DNA of 64,000 bases. It comes from Myxococcales bacterium (GTDB lineage Bacteria > Myxococcota_A > Polyangia > Polyangiales > Polyangiaceae). The notes under the pieces are model-generated. The model worked only from the letters and a program-made list of their open reading frames with translations. It did not search any database and was not told the DNA's origin. Positions within the stretch are counted from its first letter, which is position 1. The number at the start of each line of letters is the position of its first letter. The DNA lies in NCBI GenBank assembly GCA_016706225.1, contig JADJKB010000008.1:248001-312000 (forward strand), written 5' to 3'. Positions 41,704 to 50,425 of this stretch are shown piece by piece. Position numbers and translations under genes: made by a program.

Positions 41704-42441
41704 TCAGCGCTTGCGGATGGCGGCGACCCAGAAGCCGCCGAAGAACTTGAGCGGTGTGTCGCAGAGCGCGCGCTCCGCGGCCCGAAAGAAACGCCGGCCG
41801 AGCGGGTGGCGCATCACGCCCGCGGTGGGTGTGGCGATGCGCACGCCGCGGGAATCGATGATCTCGGTGCCCGGTGGCAACAAGCGTGCGACGGCGAGGG
41901 GGGAGTCGAAGCGGGTGTAGACGTGACCCTCGTGCGCTTGGTCCGCGATGCGCCCCGGCGGCGTGAGCTTCTTGGCCAGCCCGCGCAGGCTGAACGGATT
42001 GTAGAACTCCGCGATCATGACGCCGCCAGGACGTGTGACACGGGCCATCTCCGAGAGCGCGACGCGGATCTGGGGCACATGGGCCAGCACCTTGAACGAA
42101 CAGGTCACGTCGAAGCTCTCGTGGGGGAACGGCAGATCGGTCGCCGAGCCCAGCACCACGTCGAGCTTGCGCGCCTTGGCCTTTTCCAGCATGCCGGGCG
42201 AGAGATCGACACCCTTCGCCGAGCGGGCAAAGCCGGCGATGCGCGTGAGCACCAGGCCGGTACCGCAGCCGACCTCGAGCACGTCGCGACCTTCGGCATA
42301 CCGGCGCACGAACTCTGCCTCGAGCTCGTCCAACAGCTCGTGATATCCGCCCGGGTCGTTGTCTCCGCGGGCGGATTCGTAGCCTTCACTGAACGCGTCG
42401 TAATACGCGCGATTGGAGTCGTGGCTGCCGCTGGCGTCCAT
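41704..42441 (-). CDS. Class I SAM-dependent methyltransferase
   Basis: A 245-residue cytosolic enzyme. ATG at 42441 is used; an in-frame TTG 21 nt upstream is possible. Motif I is VLEVGCGTG, then AKGVDLSPGML (acidic residue binding the ribose), GSATDLPFPHESFDV (motif II/III) and the post-III VTRPGGVMIAEFYNP. The text around NPFSLRGLAKKL resembles UbiE/class-11 family members. The substrate cannot be inferred. The C-terminus is hydrophobic. It is the last of the minus-strand genes that start at 45430. Confidence 0.88.
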   Translation of the reverse strand: MDASGSHDSNRAYYDAFSEGYESARGDNDPGGYHELLDELEAEFVRRYAEGRDVLEVGCGTGLVLTRIAGFARSAKGVDLSPGMLEKAKARKLDVVLGSATDLPFPHESFDVTCSFKVLAHVPQIRVALSEMARVTRPGGVMIAEFYNPFSLRGLAKKLTPPGRIADQAHEGHVYTRFDSPLAVARLLPPGTEIIDSRGVRIATPTAGVMRHPLGRRFFRAAERALCDTPLKFFGGFWVAAIRKR

Positions 42442-42527
42442 TTCGGGGGCAGAAGGTGTCAACGAACCCGCCGGCGGGCAAGTGATCTCGGCGCGTGCGA
42501 GCCAAAGGCTGGCTGCTTCGACGGAGA

Positions 42528-44114
42528 TCAGGGACGTTGGCCCGCCGCCGCGGACCGCGCTTCCTCGGGAAAGCGTCGGACCAGCTCGTCGTAGACCCGC
42601 CGTGCTTGCTCCGTCTGGCCGAGGCGCGCGAGCACACGCACCAGGTTCGCCAGCAGCTTGGGGTCGTCCGGGTAACGGAGCCTGCCGGCGGTGAGCACGG
42701 CTCGGGCTCCGGCCAGATCTCCGCTGTCGACCCGGAGCTTGGCCAGGTTGTTCGTCGCGCGGCGGCCCACTTCGTCGCTGCCGGCGCTGCGGGCAAGAGC
42801 GAGCTCGTACGAGCGCATCGCGCCGACCGGATCCCCGGCGGCCTCTTTTTCACTCGCGAGCTGATACGGCGCGATCGGCGACAGCACGGTCTTTGCGGTC
42901 GCGTCTGCAAACGCCCGCGAGCTCGAGGCGAACAGGTACGCGCGCTCTGCGGTCGTCGCGCCAAGGGCGAACAGGGTCAGCGGCGCGAGCGCGAAGCTGG
43001 GCTCTCTCACGCGCTCGAACAGCGCACCCGCCAAGAGCGCCGGCCCCAGGAGCGAGAGAAACAGATAGCGGTCCGCCATCTGATTTTGCAACGGGAAGAC
43101 CACTTGGCTGACGGGGAGCAGCGGGACGAAAAAGAGCAGCCAGGCGCTGAGCCAGAGCGGCTTTCCGAGGCGCGCCCGCAGCGCGCCAGCACCGAGCCAG
43201 ACGAGCGGGAGCGCGAGCCCGAACGCGCCCGTTACACCCAAGCTCGTGCGGATGGGCACGTCCTGCACCAAGCTGAGCGCGGGCGGCCACAGCACCGATG
43301 TGAGATAGCGAACGACCACCGGCGCCATGCTGAGCGCCTGTACGAGCCGGCTCCCGCCCGCCGGCGCGACGGTCATGCCGACGCGATCGCCGACGACGGT
43401 GTGTGCCAGCAAAGCCCCGAACGCGACCGCCGCACCGAGAGAGTACAAGCGACCGTCGAGTCGGCGGCGCGACAGCAGATCCAGCGCCAGACACAGGCCC
43501 AAGGCGCTGATGGTCATCGACTTGGACAGGTGAGCGAGGCCCAAGCAGAGCGGAACCAGCCAAACTCTCCGGGCCGACTGACCGGCGTGGACCATGAGGG
43601 CGGCGCCGACGAACAGCAGGCCGAGCACGTCCTTGCGTCCCGACAACCAGGCCACGCTCTCGACGTGCAGCGGGTGGAGCGCAAAGACCCACGCGCTCAC
43701 CTCGGCCCAGGCGAAAGAGCGTGTGCTGCGGTGAAACGCGGAGCGAAAACACAGCACCGCGGCGAGGTAGAGGGCGAGCCCCGTGGCGCGCAGCAGACGC
43801 GGGTCGAGACCGAAGAAGCGCGCCTCGAGCCAGAGCTCGGTGTCGCGGACGGGCAGCCACTCGGCGCCCAGCTCGAGCCGTGTCTCGCGGGAGAAATCCG
43901 TCCAGATGCGCGGCAGCGCGTCAGGGCTCGCCGAGCGGAGCACGGGGTTGTCGCGGATCAGCCAGGGATCGTCCCACGTGAGAAATCCGCCGCCGAGCGA
44001 CGGCAGGTAGGCGAGCACGACGGCGAGCCCCAGGAGGTACGGCGCGAGCGAGCGTATGCGCACCGGGATGCGTACCCCGCTGCCATCAACGTCGCAGCGT
44101 GCAGCACTGCTCAT
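42528..44114 (-). CDS. TMTC-like membrane glycosyltransferase-type protein with TPR tail
   Basis: A 528-residue protein with about ten to twelve membrane helices (PYLLGLAVVLAYLPSLGGGF, ALYLAAVLCFRSAF, AWVFALHPLHVESVAWLSGR, LGLAHLSKSMTISALGL and others) and a C-terminal soluble part of TPR-like helices (AMRSYELALARSAGSDEVGR, LAKLRVDSGDLAGARAVL, VRVLARLGQTEQARRVYDEL). LTWDDPWLI, HPLHVESVAWLSGRKD and LSKSMT match the TMTC/DUF1736 family of O-mannosyltransferase-like GT-C proteins. The acceptor is unknown. ATGA overlap with the upstream dehydrogenase gene indicates co-translation. Confidence 0.85.
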   Translation of the reverse strand: MSSAARCDVDGSGVRIPVRIRSLAPYLLGLAVVLAYLPSLGGGFLTWDDPWLIRDNPVLRSASPDALPRIWTDFSRETRLELGAEWLPVRDTELWLEARFFGLDPRLLRATGLALYLAAVLCFRSAFHRSTRSFAWAEVSAWVFALHPLHVESVAWLSGRKDVLGLLFVGAALMVHAGQSARRVWLVPLCLGLAHLSKSMTISALGLCLALDLLSRRRLDGRLYSLGAAVAFGALLAHTVVGDRVGMTVAPAGGSRLVQALSMAPVVVRYLTSVLWPPALSLVQDVPIRTSLGVTGAFGLALPLVWLGAGALRARLGKPLWLSAWLLFFVPLLPVSQVVFPLQNQMADRYLFLSLLGPALLAGALFERVREPSFALAPLTLFALGATTAERAYLFASSSRAFADATAKTVLSPIAPYQLASEKEAAGDPVGAMRSYELALARSAGSDEVGRRATNNLAKLRVDSGDLAGARAVLTAGRLRYPDDPKLLANLVRVLARLGQTEQARRVYDELVRRFPEEARSAAAGQRP

Positions 44115-45430
44115 TCCGGGCTTCCATACACGAGCGGTGAGTACCAGCGCAGCGCAACACGAGTCGGGGTCTCGCCGGTCGCCGCCGCTTCATTCAACAG
44201 ATCGCGTGTGCCATCGCCGGCTGCGCGCTCGATCTCGGTGCGGACTGCGGCGAAGCTCGAGAGGTCACGCTTTCGATACACCTCGTAGCCGGTGAGGATC
44301 CCGCCCATGGTGTAGGTCCAGTCCGGCTGAAACAAGATCCCGCGGGCGGCCAGCAACTCGGCTAGCTCGAGCTCCCCCTCGCTGGTTGCGGCGGCGAGCT
44401 GGTTGTTGGCCGCGCCGTACACCATGCTGGTGCGGAGTCTGCCGATGCTCTCGGCGCTGAGCACACCCCCGAGTGCGCAGGGCGCGAACACGTCGCACTC
44501 ACAACCGACGATGGAATCGGCTTGCACTGCCTCCAACGCGGGGACACTCTCGCGGCACAGGGCCACACGAGCGGCATCGACGTCCGCCGCGATCACGTGG
44601 GCACCTTGGCGCGCGAGCTCGACCGCGAGCTGTAGGCCGACAGAACCCAGGCCCTGGATGGCGACCCTGCGCCCAGCCAGGCTCTTGATGCCGAAACGAT
44701 GCTCGGCGGCGCGCCCCAGCGCGGCGAGCACTCCGGTGGCGGTGGGACCGCCCGCCTGACCCAGCGGGCTCGACGAGCCGCACAGCACGTGCGGCGAGTG
44801 CTGGGCGAAAGCGTCCAGCAGCTCCGGAGCCAAGCCCACGTCGGGCCCCGTCATCAGCTGGCCAGCATCGATGCTGTACGCAATGAAGCCGACGTGTTCG
44901 AGGGAGTCCGGGCCGAAGTGCGGAGCGACGAGGGTGCTCTTGCTGCCACCGAAGGGCATGCCGGCCGCGGCGCACTTGAAGCTCATGGCGCGGGACAGGT
45001 TCAAACCGTCGGCGAGCACCTCGGCCTCCGGCGCGGTCTCCGCGTGGCGCCGCATGCCGCCCGCTCTCAGGGCGTGAAAGCCGTTTTGCCTGCCGAGCGC
45101 CGAAGAGTGGATGAAGTGGCAGACCTCGACACCGAGCTTGGCGTGGCGTCGCATCACGAACGACTCGTGGCGGCCCTGGCGCATGCCGCGCTCCAGGCCC
45201 TCGAGCGCGGATAGCTCCCCTCGGGATCGTAGGAGCTCACGGGCCTCGCTGTCGCCCAGCGCGCGCGGCTCCCTGCACACGAGCTGGTCAGAGGACCAAC
45301 GCCTGCCGTAGGCCGAGAAATCCTGGTCCGGATCCCAGTCCCGCGAGAGGGTGCAGAGCAGCTCCTCCCCGCTGCGTTGCAGCGAGAGGGTGGTAAGCCC
45401 CGCTTCGAGCAGCACTTTGGACAGGCTCAT
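44111..45430 (-). CDS. Glu/Leu/Phe/Val dehydrogenase-family protein with N-terminal extension
   Basis: A 439-residue oxidoreductase. The N-domain has the substrate Lys152 (SFKCAAAG) and catalytic Lys164 (GMPFGGSKS), and the Rossmann domain has GLGSVGLQLA and VIAADVDAARV. YGAANNQLA and FQPDWTYTMGGI are typical of leucine/phenylalanine dehydrogenases, which deaminate branched or aromatic amino acids with NAD+. The two lysines lie about 84 residues later than in leucine dehydrogenase, so an N-terminal extension of that size has been added. Substrate specificity is open. Confidence 0.88.
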   Translation of the reverse strand: MSLSKVLLEAGLTTLSLQRSGEELLCTLSRDWDPDQDFSAYGRRWSSDQLVCREPRALGDSEARELLRSRGELSALEGLERGMRQGRHESFVMRRHAKLGVEVCHFIHSSALGRQNGFHALRAGGMRRHAETAPEAEVLADGLNLSRAMSFKCAAAGMPFGGSKSTLVAPHFGPDSLEHVGFIAYSIDAGQLMTGPDVGLAPELLDAFAQHSPHVLCGSSSPLGQAGGPTATGVLAALGRAAEHRFGIKSLAGRRVAIQGLGSVGLQLAVELARQGAHVIAADVDAARVALCRESVPALEAVQADSIVGCECDVFAPCALGGVLSAESIGRLRTSMVYGAANNQLAAATSEGELELAELLAARGILFQPDWTYTMGGILTGYEVYRKRDLSSFAAVRTEIERAAGDGTRDLLNEAAATGETPTRVALRWYSPLVYGSPE

Positions 45431-45490
45431 GGTGTGGGCCCAAGGCTTGCGAAGTGCAGATCCGGCGTCAACTGCCGACGTCGGTTGCGA

Positions 45491-45710
45491 TCAATTCGGT
45501 AGGCACACACTCGTGGAGATGGTCGAGCCGAGCTTGGGCTTCAGAGTGCAGTCCGAGTTCGCGGGGCACTCACTCTGGTTGGACGCTGAGGTGCAGCGTC
45601 GAGCGCAGGCCGCGCCGCCGAGCGCCGGGTCGTTCACGCAGGCGGTGACCGGAAACCCCGGCCGAAGCTCAGCAGAAAAAGCCCGGGACCACCAGATCGC
45701 CGGAGCGTTC
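45491..45710 (-). pseudogene. Cys-rich gene fragment
   Basis: The minus frame ending at 45491 encodes PVTACVNDPALGGAACARRC, then CPANSDCTLKPKLG and a final VCLPN. The cysteine spacing is like the disulfide-rich lipoprotein modules elsewhere in the window. There is no start with ribosome-binding site and no signal peptide, so this is probably the 3' remnant of a decayed lipoprotein gene. Confidence 0.35.
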
Positions 45711-46047
45711 ACAGTGACTTCGCGAGCGCGGCGATCCGACCGCGGAGCCAGGCGTGGGGCGGCGACGTGTGAGTGCGGTCGTGCCAGACCTGACCCACCT
45801 TGCCGCCCGGCAGGGGCAGCGGGGGTGGCAGGAGCTTGAGGGGAAACAACCTGGAGAACGGCTCGGCCACGCGCCGATCGAGGGCCGCCACCAGATCCGT
45901 GGACGCAACGACCGCCGGCGCCATCAAGAAGTGCGGTAGGCGCAGCACGACCTCGCGCACGAGGCCCAGCTTGGCGAGGGCGACATCGACGACTGGTGGA
46001 GTCCTCGTTGGTGACGAGGTCCAGATCGAGATCGAGGCGGAGCTCAC
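45709..46047 (-). pseudogene. Remnant of a LysR-family regulator (C-terminal part of the effector domain)
   Basis: The 112-codon minus frame encodes VVDVALAKLGLVREVVLRLP, HFLMAPAVVASTDLVAALDR and FPLKLLPPPLPLPGGKVGQV, then QVWHDRTHTSPPHAWLRG. This is the last third of a LysR substrate-binding domain (the VALRVPHFLAAP and LLWHPR-like elements). The frame is stopped by TGA just upstream (46048-46050), and a neighbouring frame holds LRLDLDLDLVTNEDS, which may be the preceding strand displaced by a frameshift. The HTH domain is absent from the window. Confidence 0.65.
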
Positions 46048-46276
46048 TCAGCGAAGAGGCTGAGCCGGGCGAAAACACTGCCGGTCGGCGGGGCCGGCAG
46101 CGGGCCAAGGGAGGCCCCGAAGAAGACCTCAAAAGCTGGAATCTACAAGAGTTTATCGCCCAGGCTGCAAGCTCTTCCCGTCTCGCCGCGTTCGGCTTTC
46201 AGCCCCGGGCGCTAGGCTCGGTGGTCGCGCGGCAGCACGAACGGACCCGTCGCGCGTATGAAGGCGGGACAAGACG
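46048..46276. other. Region upstream of the kinase operon
   Basis: No gene is supported here. It holds the decaying LysR 5' side and presumably the promoter of the four-gene redox operon, but I see no convincing hexamers or operator. It is somewhat less GC-rich near 46130-46170. Confidence 0.4.
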
Positions 46277-47461
46277 ATGGAGCGGATTGGCGAATACCTC
46301 GTCCGGAGGCTCGTGGGCGAAGGCGGCATGGGCAAGGTGTACGAGGCAGAGGAGCGCCTCAGCCACCGTCGGGTCGCGCTGAAGGTGCTCCGCCCCGAGC
46401 TGGCCAAGAGCGAGGAGGGCCGGCGCCTGTTCCTGAACGAGATGACCATTCTGGCGCACCTCGACCACGCCAACGTGGTGCGCTGCCTGGCCTGCACCGA
46501 GGTGGACGAGCAGCTCGTGATGGCGCTCGAGTTTCTCGAGGGCAAGACCCTGCGCGACTACCTGAACGAACACGGCGCGCTGCCTTGGGAAGAAGCCGTA
46601 CACATCGCGGTGGAAATCGCGTCGGCCCTGGCCGCAGCGCACCGCCAAGATCCGCCGATTGTGCACCGCGATCTGAAACCCGAGAACGTCATGATTCTGG
46701 ATGACGGCGGGGTCAAGGTGATGGACTTCGGCATCGCCAAGGTGCTGCAGGCGCTCAGCCGCACCACGACCCACAGCGTGGGCACGCTGCAGTACATGAG
46801 CCCCGAACAGATCGATGCCACGGGCGTCGACGCGCGCAGTGACCTGTACTGTCTGGGGCTGGTGCTGTACGAGCTGCTCTCGGGCAAACCGCCGTTCGAG
46901 TCGCCCTCGCCGCGGGAGCTGTTGAACATGCAGTGCACCCAGGCGCCGCCGCCGCTCGGTGACGGGGTCCGCGGCGCGCTGCCCAAGGGCATCGAGCGCC
47001 TGTTGTTCGAGCTGCTCGAGAAACGCCCCGACGATCGTCCGGGCTCCGCGGCGGACGTGTTGCACGAGCTCGAACCGTTCGCTCCTGCGAGCGGCGGCGC
47101 GCGCCGCCGCAGCCGGACCGACCAACCGACCGCGTCGAGCGAGGTCTCGGCCAAGTCCGCTGGGTCCAACGCCAACGGCGACAAACCCGCGACGGGCGCC
47201 AAGGGCTCGTCCGAGAAGGCTTCAGGGGCCGACAAAGCCGCGGCCGCGCCCGAGAAGAAAGCTCGCGCCGACACCATTGCGCTGGTCGAGAAGGCTGCGG
47301 CGCCGCGGGACATTCCGGCGCGCACCGGACTCATCATCGTCGTCCTGCTCAGCCTGATCGCCGGCATCCTGACGTACATGGTGCGGGGCGCCGAGAGCGG
47401 GACCGAGCCCGGTGACAAACCCGCGCTGACCGCCTCGCCTGGGTTCGAGGAAAGACGGTGA
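46277..47461 (+). CDS. Hanks-type Ser/Thr protein kinase, membrane-anchored
   Basis: A 394-residue kinase. Residues 7-262 are a full catalytic domain: GEGGMGKVYEA (14-24), ATP Lys36 in VALKV, HRDLKPEN (Asp132), DFG (Asp150), GTLQYMSPEQ and DLYCLGLVLYEL. A Lys/Ala/Ser-rich linker (about 265-345) precedes one membrane helix (GLIIVVLLSLIAGILTYMV) and a short periplasmic tail of some 25 residues. The stop overlaps the GTG of the pseudokinase-cytochrome gene (GTGA). As first gene of the operon, its likely targets are the downstream redox proteins. Confidence 0.94.
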   Translation: MERIGEYLVRRLVGEGGMGKVYEAEERLSHRRVALKVLRPELAKSEEGRRLFLNEMTILAHLDHANVVRCLACTEVDEQLVMALEFLEGKTLRDYLNEHGALPWEEAVHIAVEIASALAAAHRQDPPIVHRDLKPENVMILDDGGVKVMDFGIAKVLQALSRTTTHSVGTLQYMSPEQIDATGVDARSDLYCLGLVLYELLSGKPPFESPSPRELLNMQCTQAPPPLGDGVRGALPKGIERLLFELLEKRPDDRPGSAADVLHELEPFAPASGGARRRSRTDQPTASSEVSAKSAGSNANGDKPATGAKGSSEKASGADKAAAAPEKKARADTIALVEKAAAPRDIPARTGLIIVVLLSLIAGILTYMVRGAESGTEPGDKPALTASPGFEERR

Positions 47462-50421
47462 AGCGAGCACCGCCGGCGCTCGAGACCGGCGAAGCCCTCG
47501 GCGCGGTGGGTCGAGCCCGGCGCTTCGCGCTCGGTGAAGCGGCCGAGCTCTGGCGTTTGCCGGAGAACGATCGCAGAGTGGCCGAGCGACTGCTCCGGCT
47601 GGGAGGTGAGGGCATCGGGCGTTTCTTCGACGCGGGGGAGGATGATGATGGCATCTGGCTCGCGCGCCATCAGGGTGGCGAGACCCTGTCGACCTGGCTG
47701 AAGCGCGATCACACCGCCGACGAGGTCGTTCGCACGCTGCTCAGGCTGGCCAAGATCCTCTGCGCGGCCGAGGACGAGAGCCTGTTTCCAGGACCGCTCT
47801 CGCCGAAGCTCGTGCGCTTCGAGGGCGAGCGGCTCGAGCTCGTCGCGGACCCCCTGGTGCACGCTTTGGTCGGGGTCTCGGCCTCAGCCGGCCACGTGGC
47901 GGAGAGCGCCTCGCCGCGCTTCATCGCGCCGGAGCAAGCGGACGGCGCACCCTGGGACAACACGGCCAACCGCTACGTGTTCGGTCTGATCCTCTACCGC
48001 GCGCTCGCGGGGGAACATGCGTTTGCCGGTCAAGGACTGCGGCGCAGTCTCGAAGAGGCGGCACATCGCGCGCCGCCGCCGATCGCGGACGAGCGGGCGG
48101 CGAAGTTGCCGCCGGGCCTGCAGAGCTTCTGTCTGAGCATGCTGGATCCGAAGCCTCGGGAACGCCCGCGCTCGGCCCGGGAGATTGCCGAGCGGCTGGA
48201 GCGTCTCTCCGAGGTTGCGCCCTCGCCGGGCGAGCGCTCCCCCGAGCCGAAACAGCGCGAGTCACGCGAGCCTGCGCCGCCGACGGTCGCGCCGGAGACA
48301 CCCGCGCGCGCGCCGCCGGCTCTGGCCAAGCGTCGTTCCTGGATGGCCCTTCTGCCCATCGCGGCGGGTGTCGTGATCGCGCTCTTGGCGATGCTCGGCA
48401 TCGGAACAAAACCTGAAGCAGCTCGAGAGCGGCTACGCCGCGAGCCGCTCCGGAGCGGTGACACGCTGGCCCGGGACTGCGCCGCCTGTCACCCGCGTCA
48501 GACTGGTGAGTGGCACCGATCGGTGATGTCCCACGCCAGCAAGAGCCCGCTCTACCAGGCGCTCGAGATCTTGATCGAAGAGCAGGTGGGTCGGGACTTC
48601 GACTGCCCGAACGGGGCAGGGATCTTGCGCGGCGCAGACGGCAGCGCCTGCCGAGATCGCAGCTCGGGCCTGCCCGTGACCGGCTCCGGCGGGGAGCTCT
48701 GGTGTGTGAACTGCCACGCACCCGCCTACAACCTGGAGCCCAACCTGCCGGCGTGGGACGGCCGGAGCAGTGATGCCCGCTCGCGTCTGCCGTTGATCGA
48801 CCTCTTGACGGAGCGCGCGATGGAGGGGGTGTCCTGTGGTTTCTGCCATCAGGTCCACGGTCCCGTTCAGCCAGCCCGCGGCGGTTATCAAGGCAATCCG
48901 TTCTGGACGAGCACCCGCACGGTCGCGCGCTTCGAGATGCGCCCCGAGGACAGCCGCGGACTCTTCGGCATTGCCAACAGCGGCTACGAGCTCGATCCGG
49001 CCGAGCTCTTCCCCCGCTCCGTTGCTCCCGAGGAGCGTGTCGCCGGCGGCGCCCACGCGCGGCCCACCCAGGCCGCAACGGCGTACCTCAAGAGCAGCCA
49101 GTTCTGCGGCAGCTGTCACGACGTGCGCCTGTTCGGCAGCGACGTGATCGGCGTACGCAAGGGGGAGCACTTCAAGCGTCTGCGCAACGCGTTCAGTGAG
49201 TGGCAGGACTACGCCGACCGGGAGGCGCGAGCCGGGCGCAAGGCAGCGAGCTGTCAGGACTGCCACATGTCGACCTTCCCGGGAGTGTGTGAGACCGAGG
49301 TCGGTGGGCTCGGCGGTCGTGGCTGTCCACCGGGCACGCGGTTCTCGAAGCGCGAGCCCGGCTCCCGGCCCAGCGCGCGCTGGGCCGGCTCGTCGGGGAC
49401 CGCGGAGAAGAGCTCGCCGCACTACTTCAGCGGTGTGGATCTGCCGCTCGCCCAGGAGTTCTCCAAAGATCTGCTCGACGAACCCTCCGTCGACGTGTTC
49501 GGCATTCCGCTCGGCGCCAAGCAGCGGCGTCAGATGCTGCTCGCCGAGAGTGTGAGGCTCACGCTCGAGGACGGCGGCGTGCGTGGGAATCTTCTGAGCC
49601 TACCGGTGGTCGTCGAGAACGTGGGAGGTGGGCACCGCGTGCCCGCGGGTTTCAGTCAGGAACGCGAGCTGTGGGTTCACCTCCGGATCACCGATGCGCG
49701 GGGTCGGCTGGTCTACGAGGTCGGTCGCATCGAACGCGACGACGAAGATCTGCGCGACAAGCTGTTCCTGCGCGTGAACACCGAGGACAACTTCCGCGAC
49801 GGCCAGGGCCGCCCGCTCGGTGTGTTTGGCGCCGACGTCGCCGATGGTCCTGACGTGCCTCGCTGGAACCCGAACCCGGCTCGCGGTGGCACACGTTTCA
49901 GCGGGCGGGGGCTGATCAACTTTCAGAACGGCTTCCTGCGCTGTGTGGTCTGCATCGGCATCATCGACGGCTCCGGCCGCTGTCAGCCCGCTCCGGGCCA
50001 AGAGCGCGCGCGGGCCGAGCGTTTCGCCGACGGCAACTACGATCCGGACACCGGGGAGTGCGGCAGCAACCTGTTCGGTGACGAGGCCTTGTTCGAGACC
50101 TACTTTCCCATCGGTGGGCTCGACGCCACCCGCGGCGCGACGCGTGGCCCCGACGCCATCATCGACACGCGGTCGCTGCCGCCGAAGCTGCCTGTCACCT
50201 ATGTGTACGAGCTGCCGATCGGGGGTTTTGCGCCGCCTTTCGCGGTGGAAGCGCGGCTCTTGTTCCGCGCGTTCCCGCCGTTCTTGCTCCGAGCGTTCAT
50301 CGACTACGAACGCCGCCAGGCTCGTACGGGGCGCCGCCCGTCCGGTCCACTCATCGACGAACAGGCCATCCTTCGCAACAGCATCGTCGAGCTTGGGCGA
50401 GTGAGCGCGGTGGTGCGGTGA
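47458..50421 (+). CDS. Pseudokinase - membrane helix - pentaheme cytochrome c fusion
   Basis: A 987-residue protein starting with GTG. Residues about 10-250 fold like a kinase late lobe (SPRFIAPEQADGAPWDN, RYVFGLILYRALAGEHAF, LDPKPRERPRSAREIAERL) but lack the Gly loop, VAIK Lys, HRD and DFG, so it is a pseudokinase. One membrane helix lies at 295-315 (WMALLPIAAGVVIALLAMLG). The rest is periplasmic with five CxxCH heme c motifs at Cys341, 416, 460, 550 and 599, then a beta domain (GGGHRVPAGFSQERELWVHL) of the type seen in multiheme cytochromes. A sixth site has become CVVCI (829). Four nt separate it from the next gene. Confidence 0.9.
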   Translation: MKRAPPALETGEALGAVGRARRFALGEAAELWRLPENDRRVAERLLRLGGEGIGRFFDAGEDDDGIWLARHQGGETLSTWLKRDHTADEVVRTLLRLAKILCAAEDESLFPGPLSPKLVRFEGERLELVADPLVHALVGVSASAGHVAESASPRFIAPEQADGAPWDNTANRYVFGLILYRALAGEHAFAGQGLRRSLEEAAHRAPPPIADERAAKLPPGLQSFCLSMLDPKPRERPRSAREIAERLERLSEVAPSPGERSPEPKQRESREPAPPTVAPETPARAPPALAKRRSWMALLPIAAGVVIALLAMLGIGTKPEAARERLRREPLRSGDTLARDCAACHPRQTGEWHRSVMSHASKSPLYQALEILIEEQVGRDFDCPNGAGILRGADGSACRDRSSGLPVTGSGGELWCVNCHAPAYNLEPNLPAWDGRSSDARSRLPLIDLLTERAMEGVSCGFCHQVHGPVQPARGGYQGNPFWTSTRTVARFEMRPEDSRGLFGIANSGYELDPAELFPRSVAPEERVAGGAHARPTQAATAYLKSSQFCGSCHDVRLFGSDVIGVRKGEHFKRLRNAFSEWQDYADREARAGRKAASCQDCHMSTFPGVCETEVGGLGGRGCPPGTRFSKREPGSRPSARWAGSSGTAEKSSPHYFSGVDLPLAQEFSKDLLDEPSVDVFGIPLGAKQRRQMLLAESVRLTLEDGGVRGNLLSLPVVVENVGGGHRVPAGFSQERELWVHLRITDARGRLVYEVGRIERDDEDLRDKLFLRVNTEDNFRDGQGRPLGVFGADVADGPDVPRWNPNPARGGTRFSGRGLINFQNGFLRCVVCIGIIDGSGRCQPAPGQERARAERFADGNYDPDTGECGSNLFGDEALFETYFPIGGLDATRGATRGPDAIIDTRSLPPKLPVTYVYELPIGGFAPPFAVEARLLFRAFPPFLLRAFIDYERRQARTGRRPSGPLIDEQAILRNSIVELGRVSAVVR

Positions 50422-50425
50422 GTGC

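Noticed and set aside
42495..44288. A 597-codon plus-strand frame antisense to the TMTC-like gene
   Set aside because: Arg/Gln/Glu-rich composition without motifs; the minus strand has a well-supported membrane protein.
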